Shown here one piece after another: positions 1 through 8,822 of a stretch of DNA of 64,000 nucleotides (positions within the stretch are counted from its first letter, which is position 1; each line of letters opens with the position of its first letter). Under the pieces are notes generated by a model that saw only the letters and a list, made by a program, of their open reading frames with translations, made no database searches and was not told the origin of the DNA. The translations under genes were made by a program, and so were the position numbers. This DNA comes from Streptomyces sp. SCSIO 75703 (GTDB lineage: Bacteria > Actinomycetota > Actinomycetes > Streptomycetales > Streptomycetaceae), in the NCBI RefSeq assembly GCF_036607905.1, contig NZ_CP144555.1, forward strand, positions 2,542,001 through 2,606,000. The letters are read 5' to 3'.

Positions 1-315
1 CAGGTGGTCTCGCGGCCGGCGCCGGACCAGGCGTTCGCCAACGCGGGCAAGCGCGACGCCGCCTACGACCTGCACCTGCCGTCCGCCCGGGTGGTGCGCC
101 GGGGCGGCGCCGAACGCCCGGCCGACGGCATCACGGTGACCGGCCTCTCCGACCAGCACGCCTGGCTGCGCACCGAGCCGGGGACGGAACTGGAGGTCGG
201 CGACTGGCTCGGCCTCGGGCTGTCCCACCCGTGCACGTCCTTCGACAAGTGGCAGCTCGTCCCGGTCGCCGAGGCCGACGGCACGGTCGTGGACTACGTC
301 CGCACGTTCTTCTGA
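1..315 (+). CDS. Amino-acid deaminase (D-serine dehydratase / D-threonine aldolase-like), C-terminal part
   Basis: The frame is open from the window edge, so only the last ~104 residues are present. They contain SHPCTSFDKW; in the fold-type III alanine-racemase-like deaminases this His-x-Cys pair is the metal site of the C-terminal beta domain. The family uses PLP to deaminate or cleave D-amino acids, and the PLP lysine would lie upstream of the window. The next gene encodes an N-acyl-D-amino-acid deacylase, so the pair probably forms a D-amino-acid catabolic unit in which the deacylase frees the D-amino acid and this enzyme deaminates it. The exact substrate cannot be read from this fragment. 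Confidence 0.8.
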   Translation, partial: QVVSRPAPDQAFANAGKRDAAYDLHLPSARVVRRGGAERPADGITVTGLSDQHAWLRTEPGTELEVGDWLGLGLSHPCTSFDKWQLVPVAEADGTVVDYVRTFF

Positions 316-593
316 GCGGGGGGCGGCGACGCGGCCCCACGGGCTCCCGGCCCCCGCCACGCGCCCGCCGCCCCCACCGCCCGGCCCCGGCCACCGGCAC
401 CCGCCCCCGTCCGCCCCGTTCCCGCCCCGCTCCGGCCGCCCGGCTCCGTTCCGCCCCACCCCCGTCCGCCCCGCTCCGGCCGCCCGGCTCCGCCCCGCCC
501 CGCCTCCCGGCCGTCCCCGTCACCCCGCCCCGCCCCGCCCGACCCCGATCCGGACGCCCCCGCGATCCGTGTCCCCCAGTACAGGAGGTCCCC

Positions 594-2204
594 ATGGAAG
601 AACTCGTGATCCGGGACGCCGATGTCGTGGACGGCACCGGCGACCCCTCCTACCGCGCCGACGTGGTCGTCGACCGCGGCCGCATCGTGTCGATCGTCAA
701 GGAGGCCGCGGCGGCGGGGTGCCAGCGCCCCCGGGCCCGCCGCGAACTGGACGCCGAGGGGCTGGTCCTCGCCCCCGGCTTCATCGACATGCACGCCCAC
801 AGCGACCTCGCCCTGCTGCGGGACCCCGACCACAGCGCCAAGGCGGCGCAGGGCGTCACCCTGGAGGTGATCGGGCAGGACGGCCTCTCCTACGCCCCCG
901 TCGACGACCGCACCCTCGGCGAGGTCCGCCGCGCCATCGCCGGCTGGAACGGCCCCGGCGACGACGTGGACCTCGACTGGCGCTCGGTCGGCGAGTACCT
1001 GGACCGGCTCGACCGGGGCATCGCCGTCAACGCGGCGTACCTGGTCCCGCAGGGCACGGTGCGCGCCCTGGCCGTCGGCTGGGAGGACCGCCCGGCCACC
1101 CCGGCGGAGCTGGAGCGGATGCGCCGCCTGGTCGCCGAGGGCCTGGAGCAGGGCGCCGTCGGCCTCTCCTCCGGACTGACCTACACGCCGGGCATGTACG
1201 CCGACGGGGCCGAGCTGACCGAGCTGTGCCGGGTGGTCGCCGCGTACGGCGGCTACTACTGCCCGCACCACCGCTCCTACGGCGCCGGCGCCCTGGAGGC
1301 GTACGCCGAGATGGTCGAGCTGGCCCGCGCCGCCGGGTGCCCGCTGCACCTGGCGCACGCCACCATGAACTTCGGCGTCAACCGGGGCCGGGCGCCCGAA
1401 CTGCTGGCCCTGCTCGACGAGGCGCTGGACGCCGGCGCCGACATCACCCTGGACACCTACCCCTACACCCCCGGCTGCACCACGCTGGTGGCGCTGCTGC
1501 CGAGCTGGGCCGGGGAGGGCGGGCCGGAGGAGGTGCTGCGGCGGCTGGCGGACGACGAGAGCGCCGAGCGCGTCCGGCGGCACCTGGAGGAGACCGGCTC
1601 GGACGGCTGCCACGGCGTGCCCGTGGAGTGGGAGACGATCGAGATCTCCGGCGTGGGCGACCCGGCGCTGGCGGAGTACGTCGGCCGGACCGTGCTGGAG
1701 TCGGCGCGGCTGCGCGGCGAGAGCTGCTGGACCGTGGCCCGGCGGCTGCTGCTGGAGGACCGGCTCGCCCCGACGATCCTCCAGCACGTGGGCCACGAGG
1801 AGAACGTCCGGGCGATCATGCGCCACCGTGTCCACACCGGTGGTTCGGACGGCATCCTCCAGGGCGCCAAGCCGCACCCGCGCGCCCACGGCACCTTCCC
1901 GCACTACCTCGGCCACTACGTGCGCGAGCTGGGCGTGCTCTCACTGGAGGAGTGCGTGTCCCACCTCACGGCGCGTCCGGCGGCCCGGCTGCGGCTGCCC
2001 GACCGGGGCAGGATCCGCGAGGGCCACCGGGCCGACCTGGTCCTCTTCGACCCGGCGACGGTCGCCGCGGGCGCCACCTACGAGGAGCCGCGCACTCTGC
2101 CCACGGGCATCCCGTACGTGCTGGTCGACGGGCGGTTCACCATCGAGGACGGCCGGCGCACGGACGTCCTGGCGGGCCGGTCGGTGCGGCGCACGCCGCT
2201 GTGA
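594..2204 (+). CDS. N-acyl-D-amino-acid deacylase (D-aminoacylase family amidohydrolase)
   Basis: 536-residue cytoplasmic amidohydrolase that hydrolyses N-acyl-D-amino acids. The ATG follows AGGAGG (583-588) at good spacing; the frame is open further upstream but the N-terminus there is low complexity. Metal-binding HAH is at residues 67-69 in DMHAHSDL, and the conserved SDG lies near residue 419 (GGSDGI). Characterised D-aminoacylases have a zinc-ligand Cys at about residue 96 (NCG motif). Here the same place reads GQDG with Asp96, so metal binding may differ or the enzyme belongs to a Cys-less subfamily. It lies 278 bp after a D-amino-acid deaminase gene in the same direction, which supports a shared pathway. 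Family is clear; the precise acyl-amino acid is not. Confidence 0.88.
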   Translation: MEELVIRDADVVDGTGDPSYRADVVVDRGRIVSIVKEAAAAGCQRPRARRELDAEGLVLAPGFIDMHAHSDLALLRDPDHSAKAAQGVTLEVIGQDGLSYAPVDDRTLGEVRRAIAGWNGPGDDVDLDWRSVGEYLDRLDRGIAVNAAYLVPQGTVRALAVGWEDRPATPAELERMRRLVAEGLEQGAVGLSSGLTYTPGMYADGAELTELCRVVAAYGGYYCPHHRSYGAGALEAYAEMVELARAAGCPLHLAHATMNFGVNRGRAPELLALLDEALDAGADITLDTYPYTPGCTTLVALLPSWAGEGGPEEVLRRLADDESAERVRRHLEETGSDGCHGVPVEWETIEISGVGDPALAEYVGRTVLESARLRGESCWTVARRLLLEDRLAPTILQHVGHEENVRAIMRHRVHTGGSDGILQGAKPHPRAHGTFPHYLGHYVRELGVLSLEECVSHLTARPAARLRLPDRGRIREGHRADLVLFDPATVAAGATYEEPRTLPTGIPYVLVDGRFTIEDGRRTDVLAGRSVRRTPL

Positions 2205-2314
2205 CGGGGGGCGCCCCGCCGGGGGCGCGGGCCGGGACACGAGCACCCGGTTCACCGGTCCCACGTGGCGGACGACACGCTGCCGGGCCCCGGACCGGGC
2301 CGTAAGCTCACGAC

Positions 2315-3526
2315 ATGCAGGTGATCCAGTCGACCAAGCTCGCCAACGTCTGTTACGAGATCCGGGGCCCGGTGCTCGAGGAGGCGATGCGGCTGGAAGC
2401 GGCCGGTCACCGCATCCTGAAGCTCAACACCGGCAACCCGGCCGCGTTCGGCTTCGACTGCCCGCCCGAGATCCTGGAGGACATCCTCCGCAACGTGTCG
2501 ACGGCGCACGGCTACGGCGACGCCAAGGGCCTCCTCGCGGCCCGGCGCGCGGTCGTCATGCACAACCAGACCCTCGGCATCGAGACGGACGTCGAGCACG
2601 TCTTCATCGGCAACGGCGTCTCCGAGCTGATCGTGATGGCGATGCAGGGCCTGCTCGACGACGGCGACGAGGTCCTCGTGCCGGCGCCGGACTACCCGCT
2701 GTGGACGGCCGCCGTCTCGCTGGCCGGCGGCACGGCGGTGCACTACCGCTGCGACGAGCAGTCCGACTGGATGCCGGACCTCGCCGACGTGGAGCGCAAG
2801 GTCACCGACCGCACCAAGGCGATCGTGATCATCAACCCGAACAACCCGACCGGCGCGGTCTACGACGAGACGGTGCTGCGCGGGCTGACCGACGTCGCCC
2901 GCCGCCACAACCTGCTGGTCTGCTCCGACGAGATCTACGACAAGATCCTCTACGACGAGGCGGTGCACACCCCGACCGCCGCGATCGCCCCGGACCTGCT
3001 CACCCTCACCTTCAACGGCATGTCAAAGGCGTACCGGGTGGCCGGCTACCGGGTCGGCTGGATGTCGATCTCGGGCCCGCGCGCCCACGCCGAGTCCTAC
3101 ATCGAGGGCCTGACGGTCCTGGCGAACATGCGGCTGTGCGCCAACATGCCCGGCCAGCACGGCGTGGTCGCCGCCCTCAGCGGACGGCAGACGATCAACG
3201 ACCTGGTGCTGCCGGGCGGACGGCTGCGCGAGCAGCGCGACGCCGCGCACGAGGCACTGACCGGCATCCCGGGCGTGACCTGCGTGAAGCCGAAGGGGGC
3301 GCTGTACCTCTTCCCCCGCCTCGACCCCAAGGTCTTCAAGATCAAGGACGACCGGCAGATGGTCCTGGACCTGCTCCGACAGGAGAAGATCATGGTGGTC
3401 CAGGGCACCGGCTTCAACTGGCCGGAGCCCGACCACTTCCGGGTCGTCACCCTGCCCACCGCCGGTGACCTGCGCGAGGCGGTGGACCGCATCGGCCGCT
3501 TCCTGGACGGTTACGGCCAGCCCTGA
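2315..3526 (+). CDS. Class I/II pyridoxal-phosphate aminotransferase (AlaA-like)
   Basis: 403-residue fold-type I aminotransferase. The N-terminus (VIQSTKLANVCYEIRGP) and the GNPAAFGFD segment are typical of the AlaA-type alanine/glutamate-pyruvate transaminases. NPNNPTG is the substrate/PLP-contact motif, SDEIYD holds the PLP-ring aspartate, and the Schiff-base lysine is K238 in NGMSKAYR, followed by AGYRVGW. It is expected to interconvert alanine/pyruvate and glutamate/2-oxoglutarate in the cytosol. The ATG start is preceded by a spaced, GC-rich leader with no strong Shine-Dalgarno. It is separated from the deacylase gene by 110 bp and may have its own promoter. Confidence 0.9.
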   Translation: MQVIQSTKLANVCYEIRGPVLEEAMRLEAAGHRILKLNTGNPAAFGFDCPPEILEDILRNVSTAHGYGDAKGLLAARRAVVMHNQTLGIETDVEHVFIGNGVSELIVMAMQGLLDDGDEVLVPAPDYPLWTAAVSLAGGTAVHYRCDEQSDWMPDLADVERKVTDRTKAIVIINPNNPTGAVYDETVLRGLTDVARRHNLLVCSDEIYDKILYDEAVHTPTAAIAPDLLTLTFNGMSKAYRVAGYRVGWMSISGPRAHAESYIEGLTVLANMRLCANMPGQHGVVAALSGRQTINDLVLPGGRLREQRDAAHEALTGIPGVTCVKPKGALYLFPRLDPKVFKIKDDRQMVLDLLRQEKIMVVQGTGFNWPEPDHFRVVTLPTAGDLREAVDRIGRFLDGYGQP

Positions 3527-3712
3527 CCGCCCCGGCCCCGGCCGCCCGGCGGTCCGGCCCGCCCTCCGGCCGGCCCCGTCACCCGCCCGCCATCGCCCCG
3601 GTCCCGGCCGTCCCGTTCCCCGCCCGCCGGCCGTCCGGACCCACGCCCGGTCACGACCCGTGTGAACACGATCCTTCTTTGTGAACGACTCAACTTTAGA
3701 ATCAATCCAAGC

Positions 3713-3718
3713 TAGGAT
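3713..3718 (+). promoter_or_regulatory. Probable -10 element (TAGGAT) of the small gene at 3750
   Basis: TAGGAT fits the actinomycete -10 pattern TANNNT and lies in the only AT-rich stretch for several hundred bases, 31 bp before the start codon. No convincing -35 is visible. The 7-mer TGTGAAC occurs twice upstream (3661 and 3680), 19 bp apart, which could be an activator site. Confidence 0.4.
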
Positions 3719-3749
3719 GGTGTCCTGTAAGCAGTCAGGAGGCCGTCCC

Positions 3750-4169
3750 ATGTACGAACCGATCCGCGCCAAGTCGGTCCACAGCACGGTGGCCGGCGCC
3801 CCTTCCTACCCCCACCGCTCCCGCGAGGAAGAGCTGGACATCCAGCTCGCGGGCCATCTCTCGGCCCTGCTCGCCACCATGGACGACCTGCGCGCGCTGG
3901 ACCCCTCGGACGAGCTGGACACCGCGGCGGAGCAGCTCGCCGCGCAGGTGGCCCGGCTGCGGTCGGGGCAGGCTCCGGTCCGGATGCCGGCCACCGGCGA
4001 CCGGCCCGAACCGTGCCGGACCGCCCTGCACCGGCGGGCGCACGCCCTGGCGGGCCGCGCCCTGGTGGTGGCGGCCTCCCGGGCCGACACGGCGGTCGCC
4101 ATCCTGGCCGCCGAGCGGATGGACGCCCACGCCGCCGCGCTCGGACCGCGCGAACTGGCGTCCCACTGA
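3750..4169 (+). CDS. Conserved streptomycete hypothetical protein
   Basis: 139-residue protein. The ATG at 3750 is chosen because AGGAGG (3737-3742) precedes it; a GTG at 3681 would give a longer frame that starts before the likely promoter. The sequence begins MYEPIRAKSVHS and contains the acidic PHRSREEELDIQLAGHL, followed by alanine/leucine-rich helices; no signal peptide or membrane segment is seen. I recognise this N-terminus as a common Streptomyces protein of unknown function, so only conservation can be claimed. The last ~40 residues are rich in Ala and may be a helical tail. Confidence 0.75.
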   Translation: MYEPIRAKSVHSTVAGAPSYPHRSREEELDIQLAGHLSALLATMDDLRALDPSDELDTAAEQLAAQVARLRSGQAPVRMPATGDRPEPCRTALHRRAHALAGRALVVAASRADTAVAILAAERMDAHAAALGPRELASH

Positions 4170-4390
4170 GCGGTACCGCCGAGCCCGCCCCGCCGGGCCC
4201 CTCCGGACGGCCCCGGTCCGCGCGCACCCGCAGCGACGCGCGGACCGGGCGCCACACACCCGCGGCCGGGCCGTCCCCACGGGGGGCGGCCCGGCCGGCG
4301 CGTCCACGACCCGGGTGTCCCCGGCGACCCTGGGGCCTCTCGTTTTGGATCACGCCGGGCTCGCGGCGCCCGGCACCGGACCCCGCTCCC

Positions 4391-4440
4391 TGATCCGGTC
4401 TGATCCGGCCCGATCCAGCCCGATCCGGCCTGATCCAAAC
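4391..4440 (+). repeat. Five tandem 10-bp repeats (TGATCCGGCC type)
   Basis: Units read TGATCCGGTC, TGATCCGGCC, CGATCCAGCC, CGATCCGGCC and TGATCCAAAC without gaps. The 10-bp period is about one helical turn. It ends 8 bp before the stop codon of the minus-strand gene at 4449-4625 and downstream of the plus-strand gene ending at 4169. Confidence 0.85.
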
Positions 4441-4448
4441 GGAAGACG

Positions 4449-4625
4449 CTAGCCGAACATCACCGTGAAGATCACGAACAGCACGAGGATGCCGATCACG
4501 ATGGCCCACACGGGCCAGTTGCCCCGCTGGTGCGGGTCCTCCGGTCCACCGCCGCGGGGACGGTCCTCCTCCAGGGACGGGTTCTCGGGCCGGTCACGCG
4601 AGTAGAAGTCACCGCCGTCTGCCAT
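4449..4625 (-). CDS. Small single-pass membrane protein
   Basis: 58 residues starting MADGGDFYSRD. The first ~38 residues are acidic and proline/glycine-rich (hydrophilic), and the C-terminal ~20 form one hydrophobic helix (WPVWAIVIGILVLFVIF), so it should be tail-anchored with the N-terminus inside. The ATG is preceded by GAGGTG at a suitable distance; an upstream extension of the frame is low complexity and crosses a terminator hairpin. No function is known to me. It lies downstream of pckA on the same strand but is separated by a strong hairpin, so it is probably transcribed separately. Confidence 0.65.
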   Translation of the reverse strand: MADGGDFYSRDRPENPSLEEDRPRGGGPEDPHQRGNWPVWAIVIGILVLFVIFTVMFG

Positions 4626-4739
4626 GGCGCACCTCTTCTCCTTGGCTGGCCCCCGGGTACCCACCCGCGGAAGCACGCATTCCCCCACGGCCGGACCCCC
4701 GGGCGGGGCCGGCCCGCGACCGGCCCCGGGAACGCGGAA

Positions 4740-4781
4740 GGGCCGGGTCCCCCGCACGTCTTTGGACGGGGGACCCGGCCC
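4740..4781 (-). terminator. Terminator hairpin downstream of pckA
   Basis: A perfect 15-bp inverted repeat: GGGCCGGGTCCCCCG at 4740-4754 and its complement at 4767-4781, with a 12-nt loop. It lies 136 bp past the pckA stop, between pckA and the small membrane-protein gene. There is no U tract, as is common in streptomycetes. Confidence 0.75.
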
Positions 4782-4916
4782 GAACGGGGTGGCTCCCCCG
4801 TGCTCCGGGTGGTTCGAGCTACTGGAGCGGAGGGGAGACCCCCTCGCGGCCGGCCTTCGTGACGACTTCGCGGGTCAGGGCTAGTCGGACCGGCCGCGGA
4901 GCGGGAGGGGCGGGAC

Positions 4917-6749
4917 TCAGCCCAGGCGGCGTACCAGCTCGCGGTACTGGTCCCACAGCTCGGCGGGCGTGTGGTCGCCGAAGGTGTTGAGGTGCTCGGG
5001 AACCAGGGCGGCCTCCTCGCGCCAGACCTCCTTGTCGACGCTGAGCAGGAACTCCAGGTCGGCGTCGGCCAGGTCGAGGCCGTCGGTGTCGAGGGAGTCC
5101 TTGGACGGCAGGATGCCGATCGGGGTCTCGACGCCCTCCGCCCGGCCCTCCAGGCGCTCCACGATCCACTTCAGGACGCGGCCGTTCTCGCCGAAGCCGG
5201 GCCAGACGAACCGGCCGGAGTCGTCCTTGCGGAACCAGTTGACGTAGTAGATCTTGGGCAGCTTGGCCTGGTCCTTGCCCTTGGCCACGTCGATCCAGTG
5301 GCCCATGTAGTCGCCCATGTTGTAGCCGCAGAAGGGCAGCATGGCGAAGGGGTCGCGGCGCAGTTCGCCGACCTTGCCCTCGGCGGCGGCGGTCTTCTCG
5401 GAGGCCACGTTGGCGCCGAGGAAGACGCCGTGGTTCCAGTCGAAGGACTCGGTCACCAGCGGCACGGCGGTGGCGCGGCGCCCGCCGAAGAGGATCGCGG
5501 AGATCGGCACGCCCTTGGGGTCCTCCCACTCCGGCGCGATGATCGGGCACTGCGCGGCGGGCGTGGTGAAACGGGCGTTGGGGTGGGCGGCGGGCGTACC
5601 GGACTCGGGCGTCCAGGAGTTGCCCTTCCAGTCGGTGAGGTGGGCCGGGACCTCCTCGGTCATCCCCTCCCACCACACGTCGCCGTCGTCGGTGAGGGCG
5701 ACGTTGGTGAAGACGGAGTTGCCCCACAGGGTCTTCATGGCGTTGGCGTTGGTGTCCTCGCCGGTGCCGGGGGCGACGCCGAAGAAGCCCGCCTCGGGGT
5801 TGATCGCGTAGAGGCGGCCGTCCTCGCCGAAGCGCATCCAGGCGATGTCGTCGCCGATGGTCTCCACCGTCCAGCCGGAGATCGTGGGCTCCAGCATGGC
5901 GAGGTTGGTCTTGCCGCAGGCCGACGGGAAGGCGGCGGCGACGTACTTGGCCTCGCCCTGCGGCGGGGTCAGCTTGAGGATGAGCATGTGCTCGGCGAGC
6001 CAGCCCTCGTCGCGGGCCATGACGGAGGCGATGCGCAGGGCGTAGCACTTCTTGCCGAGCAGGGCGTTGCCGCCGTAGCCGGAGCCGTAGGACCAGATCT
6101 CGCGGTCCTCGGGGAAGTGCGAGATGTACTTGGTCTGGTTGCAGGGCCACGGCACGTCCGCCTGGCCGGGCTCCAGCGGGGCGCCGAGCGTGTGGACGGC
6201 CTTGACGAAGAAGCCGTCGTCGCCGAGTTCGTCGAGGACGGGCTGTCCCATGCGGGTCATGGTGCGCATGGAGACGGCGACGTAGGCGGAGTCGGTGATC
6301 TCCACGCCGAGCGCGGAGAGCGGCGAGCCGAGCGGGCCCATGCAGAACGGGACGACGTACATGGTCCGGCCGCGCATCGCGCCGCGGAACAGGCCGCCCC
6401 GACCCTCGGTGCCCTGGAAGACCTCCCGCATCTCGGCGGGGTCCTTCCAGTGGTTGGTCGGGCCGGCGTCCTCCTCCTTCGCGGAGCAGATGAAGGTCCG
6501 GTCCTCGACGCGGGCGACGTCGGTCGGGTCGGAGGCCGCGTAGTACGAGTTCGGGCGCTTGACGGGGTCCAGTTTGCGGAAGGTGCCCTTCTCCACCAGC
6601 TCCTCGCACAGGCGCTCGTACTCGGCCTCCGAGCCGTCGCACCAGACCACGCGGTCGGGCTGGGTCAGTTCGGCGATCTCGTTGACCCACGAGATCAGGG
6701 CCTGGTGCCGGGTGGGGAGGGCGGGGGGAGCCGCGATGTCGCGCGCCAC
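4917..6749 (-). CDS. pckA: Phosphoenolpyruvate carboxykinase (GTP)
   Basis: 610-residue cytosolic enzyme that converts oxaloacetate plus GTP to PEP, GDP and CO2, the first committed step of gluconeogenesis. The nucleotide P-loop [12 protein letters not shown] is near residues 270-282, followed by the GDDIAWM metal/nucleotide segment. Length matches actinobacterial GTP-type enzymes (about 610). The GTG start is chosen because AGGAG precedes it (CTAGGAGCAATC); the frame is open further upstream but lacks family homology there. Possible upstream peptide ORF at 6758-6835 ends in the Shine-Dalgarno region. Confidence 0.95.
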   Translation of the reverse strand: MARDIAAPPALPTRHQALISWVNEIAELTQPDRVVWCDGSEAEYERLCEELVEKGTFRKLDPVKRPNSYYAASDPTDVARVEDRTFICSAKEEDAGPTNHWKDPAEMREVFQGTEGRGGLFRGAMRGRTMYVVPFCMGPLGSPLSALGVEITDSAYVAVSMRTMTRMGQPVLDELGDDGFFVKAVHTLGAPLEPGQADVPWPCNQTKYISHFPEDREIWSYGSGYGGNALLGKKCYALRIASVMARDEGWLAEHMLILKLTPPQGEAKYVAAAFPSACGKTNLAMLEPTISGWTVETIGDDIAWMRFGEDGRLYAINPEAGFFGVAPGTGEDTNANAMKTLWGNSVFTNVALTDDGDVWWEGMTEEVPAHLTDWKGNSWTPESGTPAAHPNARFTTPAAQCPIIAPEWEDPKGVPISAILFGGRRATAVPLVTESFDWNHGVFLGANVASEKTAAAEGKVGELRRDPFAMLPFCGYNMGDYMGHWIDVAKGKDQAKLPKIYYVNWFRKDDSGRFVWPGFGENGRVLKWIVERLEGRAEGVETPIGILPSKDSLDTDGLDLADADLEFLLSVDKEVWREEAALVPEHLNTFGDHTPAELWDQYRELVRRLG

Positions 6750-6757
6750 GATTGCTC

Positions 6758-6835
6758 CTAGTCGAGGGGTTTTTTGTTGGAGGCCCCGTGGGGGCTGCGA
6801 CCCGGATGCGGCGTATGAGGGGCTGCGTCGCTCAT
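6758..6835 (-). other. Possible 25-codon upstream ORF in the pckA leader
   Basis: Reads [18 protein letters not shown] then SNKKPLD and stops at TAG. That TAG is the first part of CTAGGAGC, the pckA ribosome-binding site, so translation of the peptide could be coupled to pckA initiation. A small GCCCC-CAC-GGGGC hairpin lies inside it. There is no strong Shine-Dalgarno for the uORF, and open frames are easy to find in GC-rich DNA, so this is tentative. The rest of 6836-7202 holds no gene that I can support; it should contain the pckA promoter (a TGGACA -35-like element occurs on the minus strand near 6885). Confidence 0.3.
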
Positions 6836-7202
6836 CCGGTGCCGACCGCACTCATTTGATCATCCGCGTCTCGCGCCCATATGTCCAGAGGGCTTCACAC
6901 CTGAGCGGGGTGAGGATCGCCACGTACCTCGGACGACGGCCGGAAATCTTTGCGTACGCGTGGATTCCGCCTGAAACTCCTTTTACCCGCGGCGGCGTGT
7001 CGCGCGCGGTGCCACGGAACGGGGCCGGAGCGGACCCGCCGGACGAGGGCGGCGGGAGTCACGGGGCGAAGGCCGGCGGAGGCACGCGGCGGGTCGAGCC
7101 GAGCCACGCGGCCGGGTGGACGGGCGGCCGGGTGGCGGCCGGGGAGAGGGGCGCCGAACCGGCGTGAGACGATGACCACTCCGCGTTCGTCATACCACCG
7201 TA

Positions 7203-7231
7203 CTGACATGTAACTTACGGTTCCGTAGGTA
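7203..7231 (+). promoter_or_regulatory. Promoter of the hlyIII-type gene overlapped by a TetR-like operator
   Basis: CTGACA (7203-7208) and TAGGTA (7226-7231) are separated by 17 bp. Overlapping them is an interrupted palindrome, ACTTACGG-TT-CCGTAGGT (7213-7230), with 7 of 8 paired positions. The ATG follows at 7242. Such TTACGGNNCCGTAA-like sites are typical of TetR-family operators, and a TetR gene lies one gene downstream; the link is inferred. Confidence 0.55.
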
Positions 7232-7241
7232 CGATGCGCCC

Positions 7242-7955
7242 ATGACTGCGTCCGCCTTCGAGGCGCGAGGGGGCACGCCGGACGCCGGCCACGGCCCTGT
7301 CGCGCTCTCCCTGCCCCACCAGGTCAAACCCAAGCTGCGCGGCTGGCTGCACCTGGGCATGTTCCCGGCCGTCCTCGTCGCCGGTCTGGTGCTCACCGCC
7401 CTGGCCGACTCGACCCGCGGGCGGATCGCCTGCGGCGTCTACGTCCTGACTGCCTGTCTGCTGTTCGGGGTCAGCGCGCTCTACCACCGGGGCGACTGGG
7501 GCCCGCGCATGGGCGGCGTACTGCGCCGGCTCGACCACGCCAACATCTTCCTGATCATCGCGGGCACCTACACGCCGCTGACGATCCTGCTGCTGCCCGG
7601 CGCCAAAGGGCAGTGGCTGCTGTGGGGCATCTGGGCCGCCGCGGCGGCGGGCATCGTCTTCCGCGTCTTCTGGGTCGGCGCCCCGCGCTGGCTCTACACG
7701 CCCTGCTACATCGCGATGGGCTGGGCCGCGGTCTTCTTCCTCCCCGAGTTCCTGCGCGCCGGCGGCATCGCCGTCCTCGTCCTGGTCGTCGTCGGCGGTC
7801 TCCTCTACAGCGCGGGCGGCGTCGTCTACGGCATCAAGCGGCCCAACCCGTCACCGCGCTGGTTCGGCTTCCACGAGGTGTTCCACTCCTTCACCCTGGC
7901 CGCCTTCATCACCCACTACGTGGGCATCTCCCTGGTCGCCTACCAGCACGGCTGA
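7242..7955 (+). CDS. Hemolysin III / PAQR-family membrane protein
   Basis: 237 residues with about seven hydrophobic segments. Family motifs are present in order: SALYHRGDW, LDHANIFLIIAGTYTP and, at the C-terminus, FHEVFHSFTLAAFITHY. The conserved Ser/His/Asp/His set forms the predicted metal-dependent hydrolase site of the CREST superfamily. Bacterial members are linked to membrane lipid homeostasis or hemolysis, but no reaction is established. Promoter and putative operator lie directly upstream; a terminator hairpin follows. Confidence 0.88.
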   Translation: MTASAFEARGGTPDAGHGPVALSLPHQVKPKLRGWLHLGMFPAVLVAGLVLTALADSTRGRIACGVYVLTACLLFGVSALYHRGDWGPRMGGVLRRLDHANIFLIIAGTYTPLTILLLPGAKGQWLLWGIWAAAAAGIVFRVFWVGAPRWLYTPCYIAMGWAAVFFLPEFLRAGGIAVLVLVVVGGLLYSAGGVVYGIKRPNPSPRWFGFHEVFHSFTLAAFITHYVGISLVAYQHG

Positions 7956-7980
7956 CCCCGCACCGCTCCTCGCCCGCCCC

Positions 7981-8005
7981 GGGCCACGGCCGCCCGCCGT
8001 GGCCC
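7981..8005 (+). terminator. Terminator hairpin after the hlyIII-type gene
   Basis: Perfect 10-bp stem GGGCCACGGC (7981-7990) / GCCGTGGCCC (7996-8005) with a 5-nt loop and TTT following, 26 bp past the stop codon. Confidence 0.7.
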
Positions 8006-8143
8006 TTTCCCACGCGCCCGCCCGCCGCGCCGGCAGGCGGGCCCGCTGCCGGGAAGGACGGCGCACGGGGCGCGGCGGGGCGGCCGGGGCGTGCAAGGGG
8101 GGCGCCGTCGCGGCCGTGGCCACGCCCCCTCGGATGCCCGACA

Positions 8144-8788
8144 ATGACCCGTATGACGGCCGCCCGCTCCCCCCACTCCCCCGCCGCGCGCCCCCGGCCC
8201 GGCCTGCGGGAACGCAAGAAGACCCGGACCCGCGAGGCGATCCGCGCCGCCACCTACGGACTGGTCGGCGAACAGGGCTACACCGCCACCACCGTCGAGC
8301 AGATAGCCGACCGCGCCGAGGTCTCGCCCTCCACCGTCTTCCGCTACTTCCCCACCAAGGAGGACATCGTCCTCACGGACGAGTACGACGCGGTCCTGCC
8401 GGACCTCTTCCGGGCCCGGCCCGCCGACGAGCCCTGGCTCGACTCGCTGCGCGCCGTCCTGCGCGAGGCGATCGGCACCGGTCTGCGCGAGGAGCCCGAG
8501 GTGACCCGGCTGCGCACCCGCCTCATGTCCGAGGTGCCCGCCGTACGGTCCCGCATGGTGGAGAGCATGTCGGCCACCGGCCGCCTGCTCGCCGGCGCCG
8601 TCGCCGAACGCACCGGGCTGCCGCCGGACGGCCTAGAGATCCGCTTCCTCACCGCGTCCCTGCTCGGCGGTCTGCTGGAGGTCTCCCGCTACTGGGCCGA
8701 GCACGGCCACCGCGACGACCCCGCCGCCCTGGTCGACCGGGCCCTGGACGTCGTCCGCGACGGCCTGCCGCCCGCCGGAGAAGCCTGA
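8144..8788 (+). CDS. TetR-family transcriptional regulator
   Basis: 214 residues. The N-terminal TetR helix-turn-helix is clear at about residues 30-75 (TREAIRAATYGLVGEQGY, then TTVEQIADRAEVSPSTVFRY, then FPTKEDIV). The C-terminal ~130 residues form a MftR/TetR_C-like helical ligand domain. Two ATGs nine bases apart (8144 and 8153) are possible and neither has a good Shine-Dalgarno; GACAAT just upstream suggests a very short leader. It may control the HlyIII gene, whose promoter carries a TetR-like palindrome, but that gene ends in a terminator and the pairing is an inference. Confidence 0.85.
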   Translation: MTRMTAARSPHSPAARPRPGLRERKKTRTREAIRAATYGLVGEQGYTATTVEQIADRAEVSPSTVFRYFPTKEDIVLTDEYDAVLPDLFRARPADEPWLDSLRAVLREAIGTGLREEPEVTRLRTRLMSEVPAVRSRMVESMSATGRLLAGAVAERTGLPPDGLEIRFLTASLLGGLLEVSRYWAEHGHRDDPAALVDRALDVVRDGLPPAGEA

Positions 8789-8822
8789 GGACGCGCCGCG
8801 CGCCCCGTGGCATCCTGACCGC

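Noticed and set aside
231..593. Upstream extension of the D-aminoacylase frame to 231.
   Set aside because: Low-complexity Pro/Arg sequence, overlaps the deaminase gene, and a good Shine-Dalgarno precedes the ATG at 594.
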